Source: Paraburkholderia sp. CNPSo 3274 (GTDB taxonomy: Bacteria; Pseudomonadota; Gammaproteobacteria; Burkholderiales; Burkholderiaceae). From it: DNA of 64,000 bases. The stretch spans positions 62,001-126,000 of the forward strand of contig NZ_JAMBPR010000014.1 in the NCBI RefSeq assembly GCF_024206475.1, given 5' to 3'. How positions within the stretch are numbered: position 1 is the first letter of the stretch; the number at the start of each line of letters is the position of its first letter. Shown in pieces: positions 15,723 through 24,561 of the stretch. A model generated the notes under the pieces. It saw only the letters and a program-made list of their open reading frames with translations, was not told the origin of the DNA and did no database searches. A program made the position numbers and the translations under genes.

Positions 15723-16747
15723 CGCGCACCTCCCTCGTCCACGCGCCATCCTTCGCGCCAGAACGGCGAGCGCGCCGGCGCGTCGAGCAGCGCGTCGAGT
15801 TCCTCGTCGAGTTGCATCACGGAGATCGAGGCACCCGCCATTTCGAGGCTCGTTACGTACTCGCCCACATAAGCGCGCGCCACGCGCAGTCCGGCGGCGG
15901 CAACGGCCTGCGCGGCGCGCCGGTACAGCAGATACAGTTCTTCGAGCGGTGTCGCGCCGAGTCCGTTGACGAGCAGCGCCACGCTCGACCCCGCGTTGGC
16001 CTGCAAATCGCCCAGGATCGCGCCCGCAAGCCGTTCGGCTATGGCATCCGCGCCCTCCAGTTTGCCGCGGTGCGTGCCCGGCTCGCCATGAATGCCGATG
16101 CCGATCTCCATCTCGCCATCGGGCAGCGTGAAGGTGGGCTTGCCTGCCGCCGGCAGGATCGTCGGCGAAAGGCCCACGCCCATCGTGCGCGTCGCGCCGT
16201 TTGCCTTCGCGGCAATGCGCGCGACTTCGTCGAGCGTGTCGCCGCGTTCGGCCGCCGCGCCCGCGCACTTGAAACCGAACACCATGCCCGCCACGCCGCG
16301 GCGATCCGAGGCCCGCTCGGGCGGCGCGGAAGCGACATCGTCGGCAACGAGCACGGTGCGGGTGTCGATGCCGTCCGCGTCGGCCAGGTCCGCGGCGAGA
16401 TCAAAGTTGAAGACGTCGCCGCCGTAGTTGCCGTACAGGTAGAGCACGCCCGCGCCGCCGTGCACCGCCTTGGTGGCCTCGTAGATCTGCTCCGACGATG
16501 GCGACGAAAACACGTTGCCCACCGCCACGCCGCTCGCGAGCCCCTTGCCCACGTAGCCGAGAAAGCCCGGCAGGTGCCCGGAGCCGCCGCCTGTCACGAT
16601 GCCGACCTTGCCCGCGTTCGGCGCGTCGGCGCGCACCAGCGCGCGGCGGTCGGCAGTGACCGGCTTGAGCCAGCCCGGATGGGCGAGCAGCAATGCGTCG
16701 ATCATCTCGTCGACAAAATGATCAGGATGATTAATGATCTTTTTCAC
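15719..16747 (-). CDS. dhaK: dihydroxyacetone kinase-type substrate-binding subunit DhaK
   Basis: 342 residues. The residues that hold the ketose in E. coli DhaK (His56, Asp109, His218) appear here with a constant +2 offset: His58 (GGGSGHLPG), Asp111 (GNYGGDVFNFD) and His220 (GIGIHGEPG), so covalent ketose binding is expected. Start: GTG 16747 (VKKIINHPDH) with GGAG nine bases upstream; upstream codons in frame are poor starts. It is followed by dhaL with a 4-base overlap and preceded by the ABC permease, 57 bp away. DHA kinase is the family role. In this context it may act on another short ketose, such as erythrulose, or on a product of the deoxyribose/methylthioribose pathway. Confidence 0.9.
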   Translation of the reverse strand: MKKIINHPDHFVDEMIDALLLAHPGWLKPVTADRRALVRADAPNAGKVGIVTGGGSGHLPGFLGYVGKGLASGVAVGNVFSSPSSEQIYEATKAVHGGAGVLYLYGNYGGDVFNFDLAADLADADGIDTRTVLVADDVASAPPERASDRRGVAGMVFGFKCAGAAAERGDTLDEVARIAAKANGATRTMGVGLSPTILPAAGKPTFTLPDGEMEIGIGIHGEPGTHRGKLEGADAIAERLAGAILGDLQANAGSSVALLVNGLGATPLEELYLLYRRAAQAVAAAGLRVARAYVGEYVTSLEMAGASISVMQLDEELDALLDAPARSPFWREGWRVDEGGAR

Positions 16748-16804
16748 GTGTCGCGTCTCCAGTATGGGTGGCCTTCGCACCACCGCTCACGTTGACTTCT
16801 CCGT

Positions 16805-17809
16805 TCAAAGCTTGCGCCGTTGGCTCAGCGCGTCGAGCAAAACGGCCGCGAGAATCACGCCGCCCTGGATAAACTGCGTCCAGAACGGATTGACGCCAAG
16901 CAGCGAGAGCCCGACATTGATCACGCCGATCAGCACGACGCCAATGAATGTGCCGACGATAGAGCCGCGCCCGCCCGCGAGCGAGGTGCCCCCAATCACG
17001 ACGCCTGCGATCACCTGCAGCTCCAGCCCGTTGGCCGCGGATGGCAACGCCGAATTGAGCCGCCCCGCGAGGACGATGCCCGCAATGGCAGCGGTCACGC
17101 CCGCGAACATGTAGGTGAGAAAGATCACGCGGCTCACCGGAATGCCCGCGAGCCGCGCCGCTTCCTTGTTGCCGCCCACGGCGAACACCTGGTGCCCGAA
17201 TTCGGTCTTGCGCAGCAAGACGTGGCCAATGACGAATACGGCCAGCATCACGAGCATCGGCGCGGGCAGGCCCGCAAACGTCTTCGCGCCGAACGCGGTA
17301 AACACGGTGGGAAAGTCGAATTTCGTGCGCCCGTCCGAAATCGCGAGCGTGAGGCCGCGCCCCATTGCCATCATCGCGAGCGTGACGATGAACGGCACGA
17401 GCCGCAGCCACGCAATCCCGAAGCCGTTGAGCGCGCCCACCGCCGCACCGGCGACGAGCGCAATGATGAGCCCCGCCACGCCGAGCCCGACCGCGTCCGG
17501 GCTCGCGCCGGCCATGACGGTCGCGGCCACCATGCCGCTCAGCGCGACGAGCGAGCCCACGGAAAGGTCGATGCCCGACGTGATGATCACGAACGTGCCG
17601 CCCACTGCCGCGATGCCGACCACGGACACCTGCACCATGATGTTGGTGAGCGTGCTCGTGGTGAGAAATTCCGGCGACGCCAGCGAGAGCGCGATACAGA
17701 TGAGCACGAGCGCCGCAATGAGCGGCCCAAGGCCGCTGCGCATCTGGCGCAGCACGCGCTGTTGCAGGGTTTCTGCTTCTTCACGCGGTCGAACCGTGGT
17801 GGACGTCAT
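16805..17809 (-). CDS. ribose-type ABC transporter permease
   Basis: 334 residues, BPD_transp_2 family with about nine membrane segments and the conserved GIDLSVGSLVALSG and GNKEAARLAGI motifs. It forms the channel of a carbohydrate importer with the ATPase and binding protein encoded upstream. Start ATG 17809 overlaps the ATPase stop (ATGA) and has GGAG seven bases before it, so the longer in-frame extension is rejected. Third of the three transporter genes in the mtn-like operon; the probable cargo is a 5-modified ribose. Confidence 0.92.
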   Translation of the reverse strand: MTSTTVRPREEAETLQQRVLRQMRSGLGPLIAALVLICIALSLASPEFLTTSTLTNIMVQVSVVGIAAVGGTFVIITSGIDLSVGSLVALSGMVAATVMAGASPDAVGLGVAGLIIALVAGAAVGALNGFGIAWLRLVPFIVTLAMMAMGRGLTLAISDGRTKFDFPTVFTAFGAKTFAGLPAPMLVMLAVFVIGHVLLRKTEFGHQVFAVGGNKEAARLAGIPVSRVIFLTYMFAGVTAAIAGIVLAGRLNSALPSAANGLELQVIAGVVIGGTSLAGGRGSIVGTFIGVVLIGVINVGLSLLGVNPFWTQFIQGGVILAAVLLDALSQRRKL

Positions 17810-19368
17810 ACTGCAACTCCGGTGGTAGCCCATTGAATGATCGTCTCCGAGCTGGCGTGCTCACGCGCGACTTCGCCGACGATGCTGCCGCGATACATCA
17901 CCAGCACGCGGTCCGACATGCCGAGCAGCTCGGGCAGTTCGGAACTCACGAGCACGACGGCCGCGCCCGCGCGCGCCATCGCGACGATATGCGCATAGAT
18001 CTCGGTCTTCGCGCCGACATCGATGCCACGCGTGGGCTCGTCGAGCAGGATCACAGCCGGCGACGTCGCGCTCGCGCGCCCGAGAATCACCTTCTGCTGA
18101 TTGCCGCCCGAAAGATTGCCAGTGAGCGATGTGACCGAGGGCGCGCGCACCGCGAAGCGCTCGACCGCCTCGCGCGCGAGGCGGCGCTTTCTCGCCGCGC
18201 TCACGAAGCCGCCGCGCACCAGCGCCCGCAGGCTCGAAAGCGCGACGTTCTCCTCGATGTTCGCGTCGAGCACGAGCCCTTCGAGCTTGCGGTCCTCGGC
18301 GGTGTAGACAATCCCCGCGCGCATGCCTTGCGCGGGCGAGCGCAGCGCGAGCCTGCGCCCGCGCAGTCGCAGCTCGCCACCGGTGAGTGGTAGCGCGCCG
18401 CATAGTGTCTTCAGAAGCTCGGTGCGCCCCGCGCCCGCAACGCCGCCAATACCCACGATCTCGCCCGCGCGAACGCTGAAGCTCGCGTCGCGCAGCACGG
18501 GCGCGCTCGCCACGTTGTGCGCTTCCAGCACGACGTCGCCATAGGGCCGCGCCTCCCACGGATAAAACGAGTCGAGATTGCGCGCGACCATCGCCTGCAC
18601 GAGCGCCGGTTCGTTCCATTCAGGCATAGGCCGCGCGCCGACCGTTGCGCCGTCGCGCATCACCACGGCCGAATCGGCCAGTTCGAACACCTCTTCGAGA
18701 TGATGCGAAATGAAGATGATGCCCATGCCCGCCGCACGCAGTCGCCGCACTACGGCGTAGAGATGCTCGATGTCGTGATGCTGGAGCGCGGCCGTGGGCT
18801 CGTCCATCACGAGAATGCGTGCGTCGCGCGCGAGTGCCTTGGCAACCTCCACGAGCTGGCGTTTGTTGAGCGGCAGATCGCCCAGGCGCATGGCGGGCGG
18901 CACACCTTCCAGGCCGACCTGGGCAAGCGCATCGCGCGCCATGGCGTTCGCGCTGCGATGATCGACCAGGCCGTAGCGCCGCGGCATGCGGCCAAGAAAG
19001 AGGTTTTCGGCCACCGTCATGTCGTTGACGAGCGAAAGCTCCTGATAGATCACGGCCACGCCCGCGTCGATCGCGGCCTGGGTGCCGCGCGCGAGGCGTA
19101 TGCCATCGATCTCGATCGTGCCTTCGTCCGGCTCGTAAGCCCCGGAGAGCGTCTTGATGAGCGAAGACTTGCCCGCGCCATTCTCGCCGACGATCGCCAT
19201 CACGTGCCCCGCATGCAACTCGAGGCTCACGCCTCGCAGCGCTTTCACGCCGGGAAAACTCTTTACGATGCCGCTCATGCGCAGCAGCGGCGGCGCGCTT
19301 GTACTGCAGCCTGAACGAGTGTTCCCTTGCTGCGACACGTCCATTGCCGAACCTGATTCGCGTTTCAT
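17806..19368 (-). CDS. ribose-type ABC transporter ATP-binding protein (two NBDs)
   Basis: 520 residues, tandem nucleotide-binding domains as in RbsA/XylG. NBD1: Walker A GENGAGKSS (about 61-69), Q-loop YQELS, Walker B VMDEPTAAL, H-loop ISHHLEE. Its signature motif is degenerate: GDLPLNKRQLVEVAKAL instead of LSxGQQQ. NBD2: GVAGAGRTE, intact LSGGNQQKV, LLDEPTRGIDVG. In this group NBD2 is often the non-canonical half, so loss of the signature in NBD1 is worth noting. Start ATG 19368; a second ATG 24 bases inside is possible. The upstream binding-protein gene ends 58 bp away. Confidence 0.92.
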   Translation of the reverse strand: MKRESGSAMDVSQQGNTRSGCSTSAPPLLRMSGIVKSFPGVKALRGVSLELHAGHVMAIVGENGAGKSSLIKTLSGAYEPDEGTIEIDGIRLARGTQAAIDAGVAVIYQELSLVNDMTVAENLFLGRMPRRYGLVDHRSANAMARDALAQVGLEGVPPAMRLGDLPLNKRQLVEVAKALARDARILVMDEPTAALQHHDIEHLYAVVRRLRAAGMGIIFISHHLEEVFELADSAVVMRDGATVGARPMPEWNEPALVQAMVARNLDSFYPWEARPYGDVVLEAHNVASAPVLRDASFSVRAGEIVGIGGVAGAGRTELLKTLCGALPLTGGELRLRGRRLALRSPAQGMRAGIVYTAEDRKLEGLVLDANIEENVALSSLRALVRGGFVSAARKRRLAREAVERFAVRAPSVTSLTGNLSGGNQQKVILGRASATSPAVILLDEPTRGIDVGAKTEIYAHIVAMARAGAAVVLVSSELPELLGMSDRVLVMYRGSIVGEVAREHASSETIIQWATTGVAV

Positions 19369-19426
19369 CCGTTCATCCCGGGCGCCGGCGCACGCGTCGC
19401 GCGCGGCCGGCGCTTAAGACCGCCCG

Positions 19427-20545
19427 TTACTGCTTGACTTCGAGGGCCCACAAACCGTATTGCTTCACGGCGTCCGAATCGATGTTTGACTTGTCGACCA
19501 GATAGGTCGGCCATGCGTAGTTCGCGGGCACGTCCTTCTTCGCCTCATAGTCGGTGATGAACGTCATCGCCTTCGCGGACATGCCGATCGGGTTCTGCGA
19601 GATCGTCGCGTCCTGCTTGCCCGCGCGGATTGCCGAAAGCGCCTGCGCCGTGCCGTCGGCGCCGATCACCATGATGTGGCCGGGATCGCCGAGCGGCTTG
19701 TAGCGGCCCGCATTGTCGATGGCTTTTTCCGCGCCTACCGTGTTGTCGTCGTTTGCGCCGAATACCGCGTCGATCTGCGGATATTTCTGGAGAATGCTCG
19801 TCATCGCGTTGAGCGACTTCTCCTGGTCGAAACCGCCTTCCTGGCGCGCGACGACCTTGATGTCGGGATACTTTGCGATCTCATCGGAGAAGCCCTTCTC
19901 GCGATCCGTCGCCGCCGTGGTGCCGATGAGGCCGATCAGATCGACCACATTGCCCTTGGGCGAGCCATAACGCTTGCTCAACTGGTCGGCGATCCACTTC
20001 GCGCCGGTCGCGCCAAGCGCTACGTTATCCGAAGCAACGAACGAGGTCACCTTGCCGCCGTCCGAGCCCCGGTCGAGCATGAAGACCGGCACGTTCATCG
20101 AATTGGCTTTCTCGACCGCCGGGATGATCGCCTTCGAATCGATCGGATTCAGCACGATCGCCTGCACGCCCTGGCTCAGCAGATTGAGCGTGTCGTTGAC
20201 CTGCTGCTGCGCGTCGCCGTTCGCGTTCGTTTGCACGAGATCGAAGCCCTGCTTATCCGCGCCGCGCTCCACACCATTCTTCAGGCCGACGAAGAACGCG
20301 TTATTGAGCGTGGCGATCGAGAAACCAACCTTGATCTTCGTGACTGCCGGTGTCGCAGCCGCGGCCTGCGCCGGTGCGCTCGCGGCGGCGGCGTCGGACG
20401 CAGCCGCGGTAGTTGAAGGCGACTCGCTCTTCGAGCAGCCTGCCAGCATTGCCGCAGCGGCGAACATCGTTACGCCGGCCGCGGCTCCCATGCGCGCGCT
20501 GCGCGCCACCCATCTGTCGAACCCTGCTGAACTCCACGCCATCAC
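19427..20545 (-). CDS. sugar-binding lipoprotein of the ribose-type ABC transporter
   Basis: 372 residues. The N-terminus has a hydrophobic signal and a lipobox (MLAGCS, Cys at about 36), then an Ala/Ser/Thr-rich tether and a Peripla_BP_4 ribose-type binding fold (KIKVGFSIATLNNAFF; LDRGSDGGKVTSFVASDN; FGANDDNTVGA). It captures the sugar in the periplasm. Lipid anchoring is unusual for Gram-negative ribose-type binding proteins. Genomic context (kinase, isomerase and aldolase for 5-methylthioribose/5-deoxyribose) suggests a 5-modified ribose ligand, but the sequence alone does not prove this. Confidence 0.9.
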   Translation of the reverse strand: MMAWSSAGFDRWVARSARMGAAAGVTMFAAAAMLAGCSKSESPSTTAAASDAAAASAPAQAAAATPAVTKIKVGFSIATLNNAFFVGLKNGVERGADKQGFDLVQTNANGDAQQQVNDTLNLLSQGVQAIVLNPIDSKAIIPAVEKANSMNVPVFMLDRGSDGGKVTSFVASDNVALGATGAKWIADQLSKRYGSPKGNVVDLIGLIGTTAATDREKGFSDEIAKYPDIKVVARQEGGFDQEKSLNAMTSILQKYPQIDAVFGANDDNTVGAEKAIDNAGRYKPLGDPGHIMVIGADGTAQALSAIRAGKQDATISQNPIGMSAKAMTFITDYEAKKDVPANYAWPTYLVDKSNIDSDAVKQYGLWALEVKQ

Positions 20546-20649
20546 CGTCTCCTGTCTTTGATCTGCTGGTTTTTGACTGACCTGCGAACCGCCAACCGAC
20601 TACGTAATCTTGTCTACCGCGTGTGTATCGCATTGCAACGACTGCCTGG

Positions 20650-20667
20650 ACGCGCGAGCGAGCGCGT
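20650..20667 (-). other. intercistronic hairpin between the aldolase and binding-protein genes
   Basis: ACGCGC-N6-GCGCGT lies directly after the aldolase stop codon, in a 123-bp gap upstream of the binding-protein gene. There is no T-tract, so it is better read as an mRNA-stabilising or processing hairpin, common before highly expressed binding-protein genes, than as a terminator. Confidence 0.4.
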
Positions 20668-20668
20668 A

Positions 20669-21379
20669 TTACTTGCGCGGGCCGTAGCCCTTGAACTTCT
20701 CGATGACTTCCTCCATTTGCACGTCGGAAAGCAGCGGTGGCTCGCCGAACTGGCAGGCCAGCAAATACAGCTTTGCGAGCACCTCCACTTCGTTCGCCAG
20801 CCACAACGCCCGCGCGAGATCGCGCCCGAGCGCGATAACGCCGTGATGCGCGAGCAGGCACGCGAGCCGCGCGTGTAGCGCTTCGAGTGCGTGATCGGAG
20901 AGCGCCTGACTGCCGAAGGTCGCATACGGCGCGCAGCGAATCGAATTGCCGCCCGCTGCGGCCACCATGTAGTGATGCGCGGGGATACCGCGACCGTGAA
21001 TCGCGAGCGCCGTCGCAGCCTGCGAATGCGTATGGACGACGGCGTTCACGTCGGCGCGCGCGCGCAGGATGTCGCGATGAAAACGCCACTCCGACGAAGG
21101 GCGTTGCGCTTCAAAGAGCGGATCGTCATCGCGCACGTCGAGCGGCATCCAGACGATGCGCTCTCGCGTGAGCGCGGCGCTTGGCACGCCGCTCGGGGTA
21201 ATGAGGAGTCCGTCATGCCAGCGTGCGCTCACGTTGCCCGACGTGCCCTGATTGATGCCGAGGCGCTCCATTTCGCGCGCGGTATCGACGATCTGCTGAC
21301 GCATTTCGGTTTCTGCCCGCGCATCGCGCGCACGTTCCGCCGCCTCGCCCGGAGGGCGGCCTTCGCTCGCGCCGATCAC
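20669..21379 (-). CDS. class II aldolase (FucA/Ald2-like), likely 5-methylthioribulose / 5-deoxyribulose 1-phosphate aldolase
   Basis: 236 residues. The FucA catalytic set E73/H92/H94/H155 is matched by E97 (SSEW), H116 and H118 (VVHTHSQ) and H179 (LAHHG), with the same spacing and a 24-residue offset. GINQGTSGNVSAR marks the phosphate-binding region. FucA-type enzymes yield dihydroxyacetone phosphate plus an aldehyde. Next to mtnK and mtnA this is the expected third enzyme of the DHAP shunt, giving DHAP and acetaldehyde (from 5-deoxyribose) or methylthioacetaldehyde (from methylthioribose). Start GTG 21379 overlaps the mtnA stop (GTGA) and has CGGAG upstream; an internal ATG is possible. L-fuculose or L-rhamnulose aldolase activity is the alternative. 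Confidence 0.88.
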   Translation of the reverse strand: MIGASEGRPPGEAAERARDARAETEMRQQIVDTAREMERLGINQGTSGNVSARWHDGLLITPSGVPSAALTRERIVWMPLDVRDDDPLFEAQRPSSEWRFHRDILRARADVNAVVHTHSQAATALAIHGRGIPAHHYMVAAAGGNSIRCAPYATFGSQALSDHALEALHARLACLLAHHGVIALGRDLARALWLANEVEVLAKLYLLACQFGEPPLLSDVQMEEVIEKFKGYGPRK

Positions 21380-22452
21380 GCTGCCGCTCCGGTAGCGAAA
21401 AGCGCTGCAAGACTCGCCTCGAACGGCGCGCGCACGATGCCCCGCTCCGTCACGATGCCGGTAACGAGTTCGTTGGGCGTTACATCGAACGCGGGGTTGC
21501 GCACCTGAATGCCCTCGGGCGCGGTGCGCTGCCCCGCGAGATGCGTCACCTCCGCCGCGCCGCGCTCCTCGATCACGATGTCCGCACCGCAGGCGGTGCG
21601 CAGATCCAGCGTGGACGACGGACACGCCACATAAAAGGGAATGCCGAAATGCTTCGCCGCGATCGCCACGCCGAGCGTGCCGATCTTGTTCGCGACATCG
21701 CCGTTCGCGGCCACGCGATCCGTACCGACGATCACGAGATCGATGAGCCCCTGGGCCATCAGGGTCGGCGCCATGCTGTCGGTGATCAGCGTGACGTCGA
21801 GCCCCGCCTGCTGCAATTCGTAAGCGGTGAGCCGTGCGCCTTGCAGGAGCGGCCGCGTCTCGTCTGCATAGACGCGAAACGCCACGCCGTCGCGGTGCGC
21901 GCAATAGAGCGGCGCGGTCGCCGTGCCGATGCCCGCCGTGGCCAGCGCACCGGCATTGCAGTGCGTGAGCACGCCGCTGCCAGGCGCGATGAGGGCACGC
22001 CCGGCTTCGCCGATCCGCGCACACAGTTCAATATCCTCTTGATGAATGCGCTTCGCTTCGGCAACGAGCGCTTCGTAAAGCTCGGCTCCTGTGGCGCTGG
22101 ACTCGGCGCGCGCGCGTGAGAGCATCCGCTCTAGCGCCCAGCGCAAATTAACCGCGGTGGGCCGCGCGCTGTCCAGATACGCGGCGTGCGCTTCGAGACG
22201 CGCAAGGAACCTATCGCGCGAATCCGCCGGCTCCTGCCGCATCGCCACACACAGGCCATATGCGGCCGCGACGCCAATCGCAGGTGCGCCGCGAACGCGC
22301 AGTTCATGTATCGCGCGCCAGACTGCCTCGACACTCTCCACGGCTTCGACCACGCATTCGCGCGGCAAACGCGTCTGGTCGAGCAGATAAAGGGTGCCGT
22401 CGCGCCACTCGATGGTGGGCGGAAGACTCGATTGTTGCGCCTGCAACGTCAT
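21376..22452 (-). CDS. mtnA: S-methyl-5-thioribose 1-phosphate isomerase / 5-deoxyribose 1-phosphate isomerase, MtnA family
   Basis: 358 residues, eIF2B-related aldose-ketose isomerase. Active-site Cys165 (LTHCNAGALAT) and Asp245 (GTDRVAANGD) are in place, followed by NKIGT. The N-terminal block VRGAPAIGVAAAYG is typical. It converts the 1-phospho-aldose to 1-phospho-ketulose. Start ATG 22452 has GGAG five bases upstream; a GTG at 22512 would give an unsupported 20-residue extension. It lies between mtnK and the aldolase. No methionine-salvage enzymes (MtnB, MtnC, MtnD) are present in the window, so the usual methionine salvage route is not served by this operon. Confidence 0.93.
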   Translation of the reverse strand: MTLQAQQSSLPPTIEWRDGTLYLLDQTRLPRECVVEAVESVEAVWRAIHELRVRGAPAIGVAAAYGLCVAMRQEPADSRDRFLARLEAHAAYLDSARPTAVNLRWALERMLSRARAESSATGAELYEALVAEAKRIHQEDIELCARIGEAGRALIAPGSGVLTHCNAGALATAGIGTATAPLYCAHRDGVAFRVYADETRPLLQGARLTAYELQQAGLDVTLITDSMAPTLMAQGLIDLVIVGTDRVAANGDVANKIGTLGVAIAAKHFGIPFYVACPSSTLDLRTACGADIVIEERGAAEVTHLAGQRTAPEGIQVRNPAFDVTPNELVTGIVTERGIVRAPFEASLAALFATGAAA

Positions 22453-22512
22453 ACATTCTCCGTCGATGCCGGTTGTCCGCGCTCTGCCGCTCATGCGGCA
22501 GCCTCTATTCAC

Positions 22513-23772
22513 TTACACCGATTCTGTGAGCACCTGAGCGGCCAGCGCGGTGACCGCCTCGATCGAAACCAGCTCGCGCCGCCTTACCAGCAGCGCTTCG
22601 GCGAGCTTCAGGCAGCGCACTTCCACTCGCGCGCGCACCGCGTCGTCCTTGATACTGGTAATTTCCGCCACCTTCGCCATGCCGACGATGCGGCGGATCA
22701 TCTTGCAGCCCGCAAAGCCGAGCGTATCGGCGAAGAGCCGTCCGATGAAATCGTCGCGGAAGGCGTCAGCCGCACGCGTGCCCGCCGGGCCACCAATATA
22801 TGCGTGGCCGCTCTCACGCTCGTACAGCCGCCAGATCTGCCCAAACTTTTGCGCGAAGGCGTTCCACATGGCCTCGACCTGATCGAGCAGCCAGCCCTGG
22901 TAGGCTGCCGGGTCGCGTCCCGCCTCGCGGTCGTGCCAATCGCGCGCGTAATACGCGAGCAGCAGGTTCGCGATGAACGCGCCCGTGTCGAAGCCCATCG
23001 GCCCATAGAATGCGAACTCGGGGTCGATCACATACGTCTCGTGCTCGTTCGCCATGATCGAGCCCGTATGCAGGTCGCCGTGCACGAGCGTTTCCGCGTG
23101 GTTCATGAAGGCCCACTTCATCTCGCCTGCCGCGAGCCTTAGCGGCTCGTGCGTGCGCAGCCGTTCGATGGCCGCCGCAGGCAGCGCGGGGCTATAGACA
23201 TTCGAAGGATGATCTTCGAAAGGAAACGTGAAGACCAGTTCCTCGGTAATCCTGCACAATTCCGTGTTGATGTCGCCGCCGACGGCCGCTTTCTTCGCAT
23301 CCGGCGCAAGATAGAGATCGGAGCCATGAAAGAGCGTGCGGGCGAGAAACGTGGAAATGTGATCGGCGAGCCGCGGATACACGATGCCGTCTATCAGCCC
23401 CCCGCGCAGCACGCGATGCGAATCGAGCCGCTGCATCACCATCAGGAACTTCTCGCTATCCGCGTGAAAAACGCTCGGCACGTGCTCCGGGCACAGCGCG
23501 CCGAAGCGGCGCAACGCCGCCACTTCGCGCTCCATGCGCTCGCACGGCAAGGGCCACGCTTCGCCAACCAGCCGCAGGTACGGCGGCGCCTGCTTCACCA
23601 CGACGCTCAAGCGCGGGTCGCGCGTGCTGCTCACGAAGTAGACGTAGTTCAGATTGCCATCGCCCACTTCGACGACCTGCAATTCGCTGTCGTCGCCAAG
23701 CCTTGCGCAAACGGCCGGAATACCCCGCAGATAGGCGGTCAATTCGGCAGAGCTGAAAGCTTCGAAGTGCAT
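22513..23772 (-). CDS. mtnK: 5-methylthioribose / 5-deoxyribose kinase, MtnK family
   Basis: 419 residues, the usual MtnK length (about 400-420). The protein-kinase-like fold shows GDGNLNYVYFV (nucleotide loop), a KQAPPYLR Lys region, the catalytic HGDLHTGSI, and the metal-binding DPEFAFYGPMGFD. It phosphorylates the anomeric hydroxyl of 5-methylthioribose; homologues in DHAP-shunt clusters also take 5-deoxyribose. It is the first catabolic gene after the GntR regulator (35 bp gap) and is followed by mtnA. Confidence 0.93.
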   Translation of the reverse strand: MHFEAFSSAELTAYLRGIPAVCARLGDDSELQVVEVGDGNLNYVYFVSSTRDPRLSVVVKQAPPYLRLVGEAWPLPCERMEREVAALRRFGALCPEHVPSVFHADSEKFLMVMQRLDSHRVLRGGLIDGIVYPRLADHISTFLARTLFHGSDLYLAPDAKKAAVGGDINTELCRITEELVFTFPFEDHPSNVYSPALPAAAIERLRTHEPLRLAAGEMKWAFMNHAETLVHGDLHTGSIMANEHETYVIDPEFAFYGPMGFDTGAFIANLLLAYYARDWHDREAGRDPAAYQGWLLDQVEAMWNAFAQKFGQIWRLYERESGHAYIGGPAGTRAADAFRDDFIGRLFADTLGFAGCKMIRRIVGMAKVAEITSIKDDAVRARVEVRCLKLAEALLVRRRELVSIEAVTALAAQVLTESV

Positions 23773-23807
23773 ACGTTTTCCTGTCCGGAAATGGGCCGAT
23801 GGCCCGC

Positions 23808-24521
23808 CTAACGTCGTTTGCGCACGAGATCGAACTTGAAAATGCTGGCGTTGTAATAGTCGTTGCTGTAGCAGACCGCGCGGCCGGTCTCGTCGAAATC
23901 GACTTCGTCGATCAGCAAAAACATGCCGATATTCTCCTGCAATTCCGGCAAATCCCGCGGGGTGAGAATGGTCGGCTGGATCGAACTATGGGTGTGGGAG
24001 AGCCGAATGCCCGCGCGCTCCAGCGTACCGAACAGCGACTCGCCCAGTTCCTGCCCTTCGAGCAACGCCTTTGGCACGATGTCGATGCAGTAAGCGGCGA
24101 TCGCATCGTCGGCACGTCGCACGCGTTCGAACCGCACGCAGGGGTCGCCTTCGGCGAGGCCCAGCTTTTGCGCGAGGCTGCCGGACGCCGCGATCGTCCT
24201 CACCTGCAAACGACTCGTGGAAGGCACCGCACCGACACTTCGTATCATGTCCGTCACAGACATCAGATCATCCAGACCGCCTTGCAGCTTGAGCGTAATT
24301 TGTCGGACGAAGGTCCCCTTGCCATGCACGCGCGTGAGAAGACCGTGGGAAATCATCTGCGCGACCGCCTCCCGCAGGCTGGAGCGGCCCACGCCCAACA
24401 GTTCACAGAGTTCGGGCTCCGGGGGGATTTGATCGCCCGGCTTGAGCGAGCGCTCGCGGATCATTTCCAGCAGCGAATCCTGGATCCGCTCGCACATCGA
24501 CTGGTCGACGCTCAGGCGCAT
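23808..24521 (-). CDS. GntR-family (HutC subfamily) transcriptional regulator of the mtn-like operon
   Basis: 237 residues. N-terminal winged HTH (LLEMIRERSLKPGDQIPPEPELCELLGVGRSSLREAVAQM in separate motifs, about 15-55) and a C-terminal UTRA effector domain ending SNDYYNASIFKFDLVRKRR. UTRA domains sense phosphosugars or small metabolites, so an intermediate of the pathway is a likely inducer. ATG 24521 is chosen; a TTG at 24563 would extend it into the operator. It is the first gene of the nine-gene operon and probably represses the entire unit, including itself, through the palindrome at 24567-24584. Confidence 0.88.
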   Translation of the reverse strand: MRLSVDQSMCERIQDSLLEMIRERSLKPGDQIPPEPELCELLGVGRSSLREAVAQMISHGLLTRVHGKGTFVRQITLKLQGGLDDLMSVTDMIRSVGAVPSTSRLQVRTIAASGSLAQKLGLAEGDPCVRFERVRRADDAIAAYCIDIVPKALLEGQELGESLFGTLERAGIRLSHTHSSIQPTILTPRDLPELQENIGMFLLIDEVDFDETGRAVCYSNDYYNASIFKFDLVRKRR

Positions 24522-24561
24522 AGTTGCCGCAAGATTGCGTGGGTTGGGTACATGGGGCTCC

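Noticed and set aside
20669..22024. A 451-residue minus-strand protein containing the class II aldolase
   Set aside because: The first half overlaps mtnA out of frame and has no aldolase features; the GTG at 21379 with a ribosome site and coupled stop is a better start.
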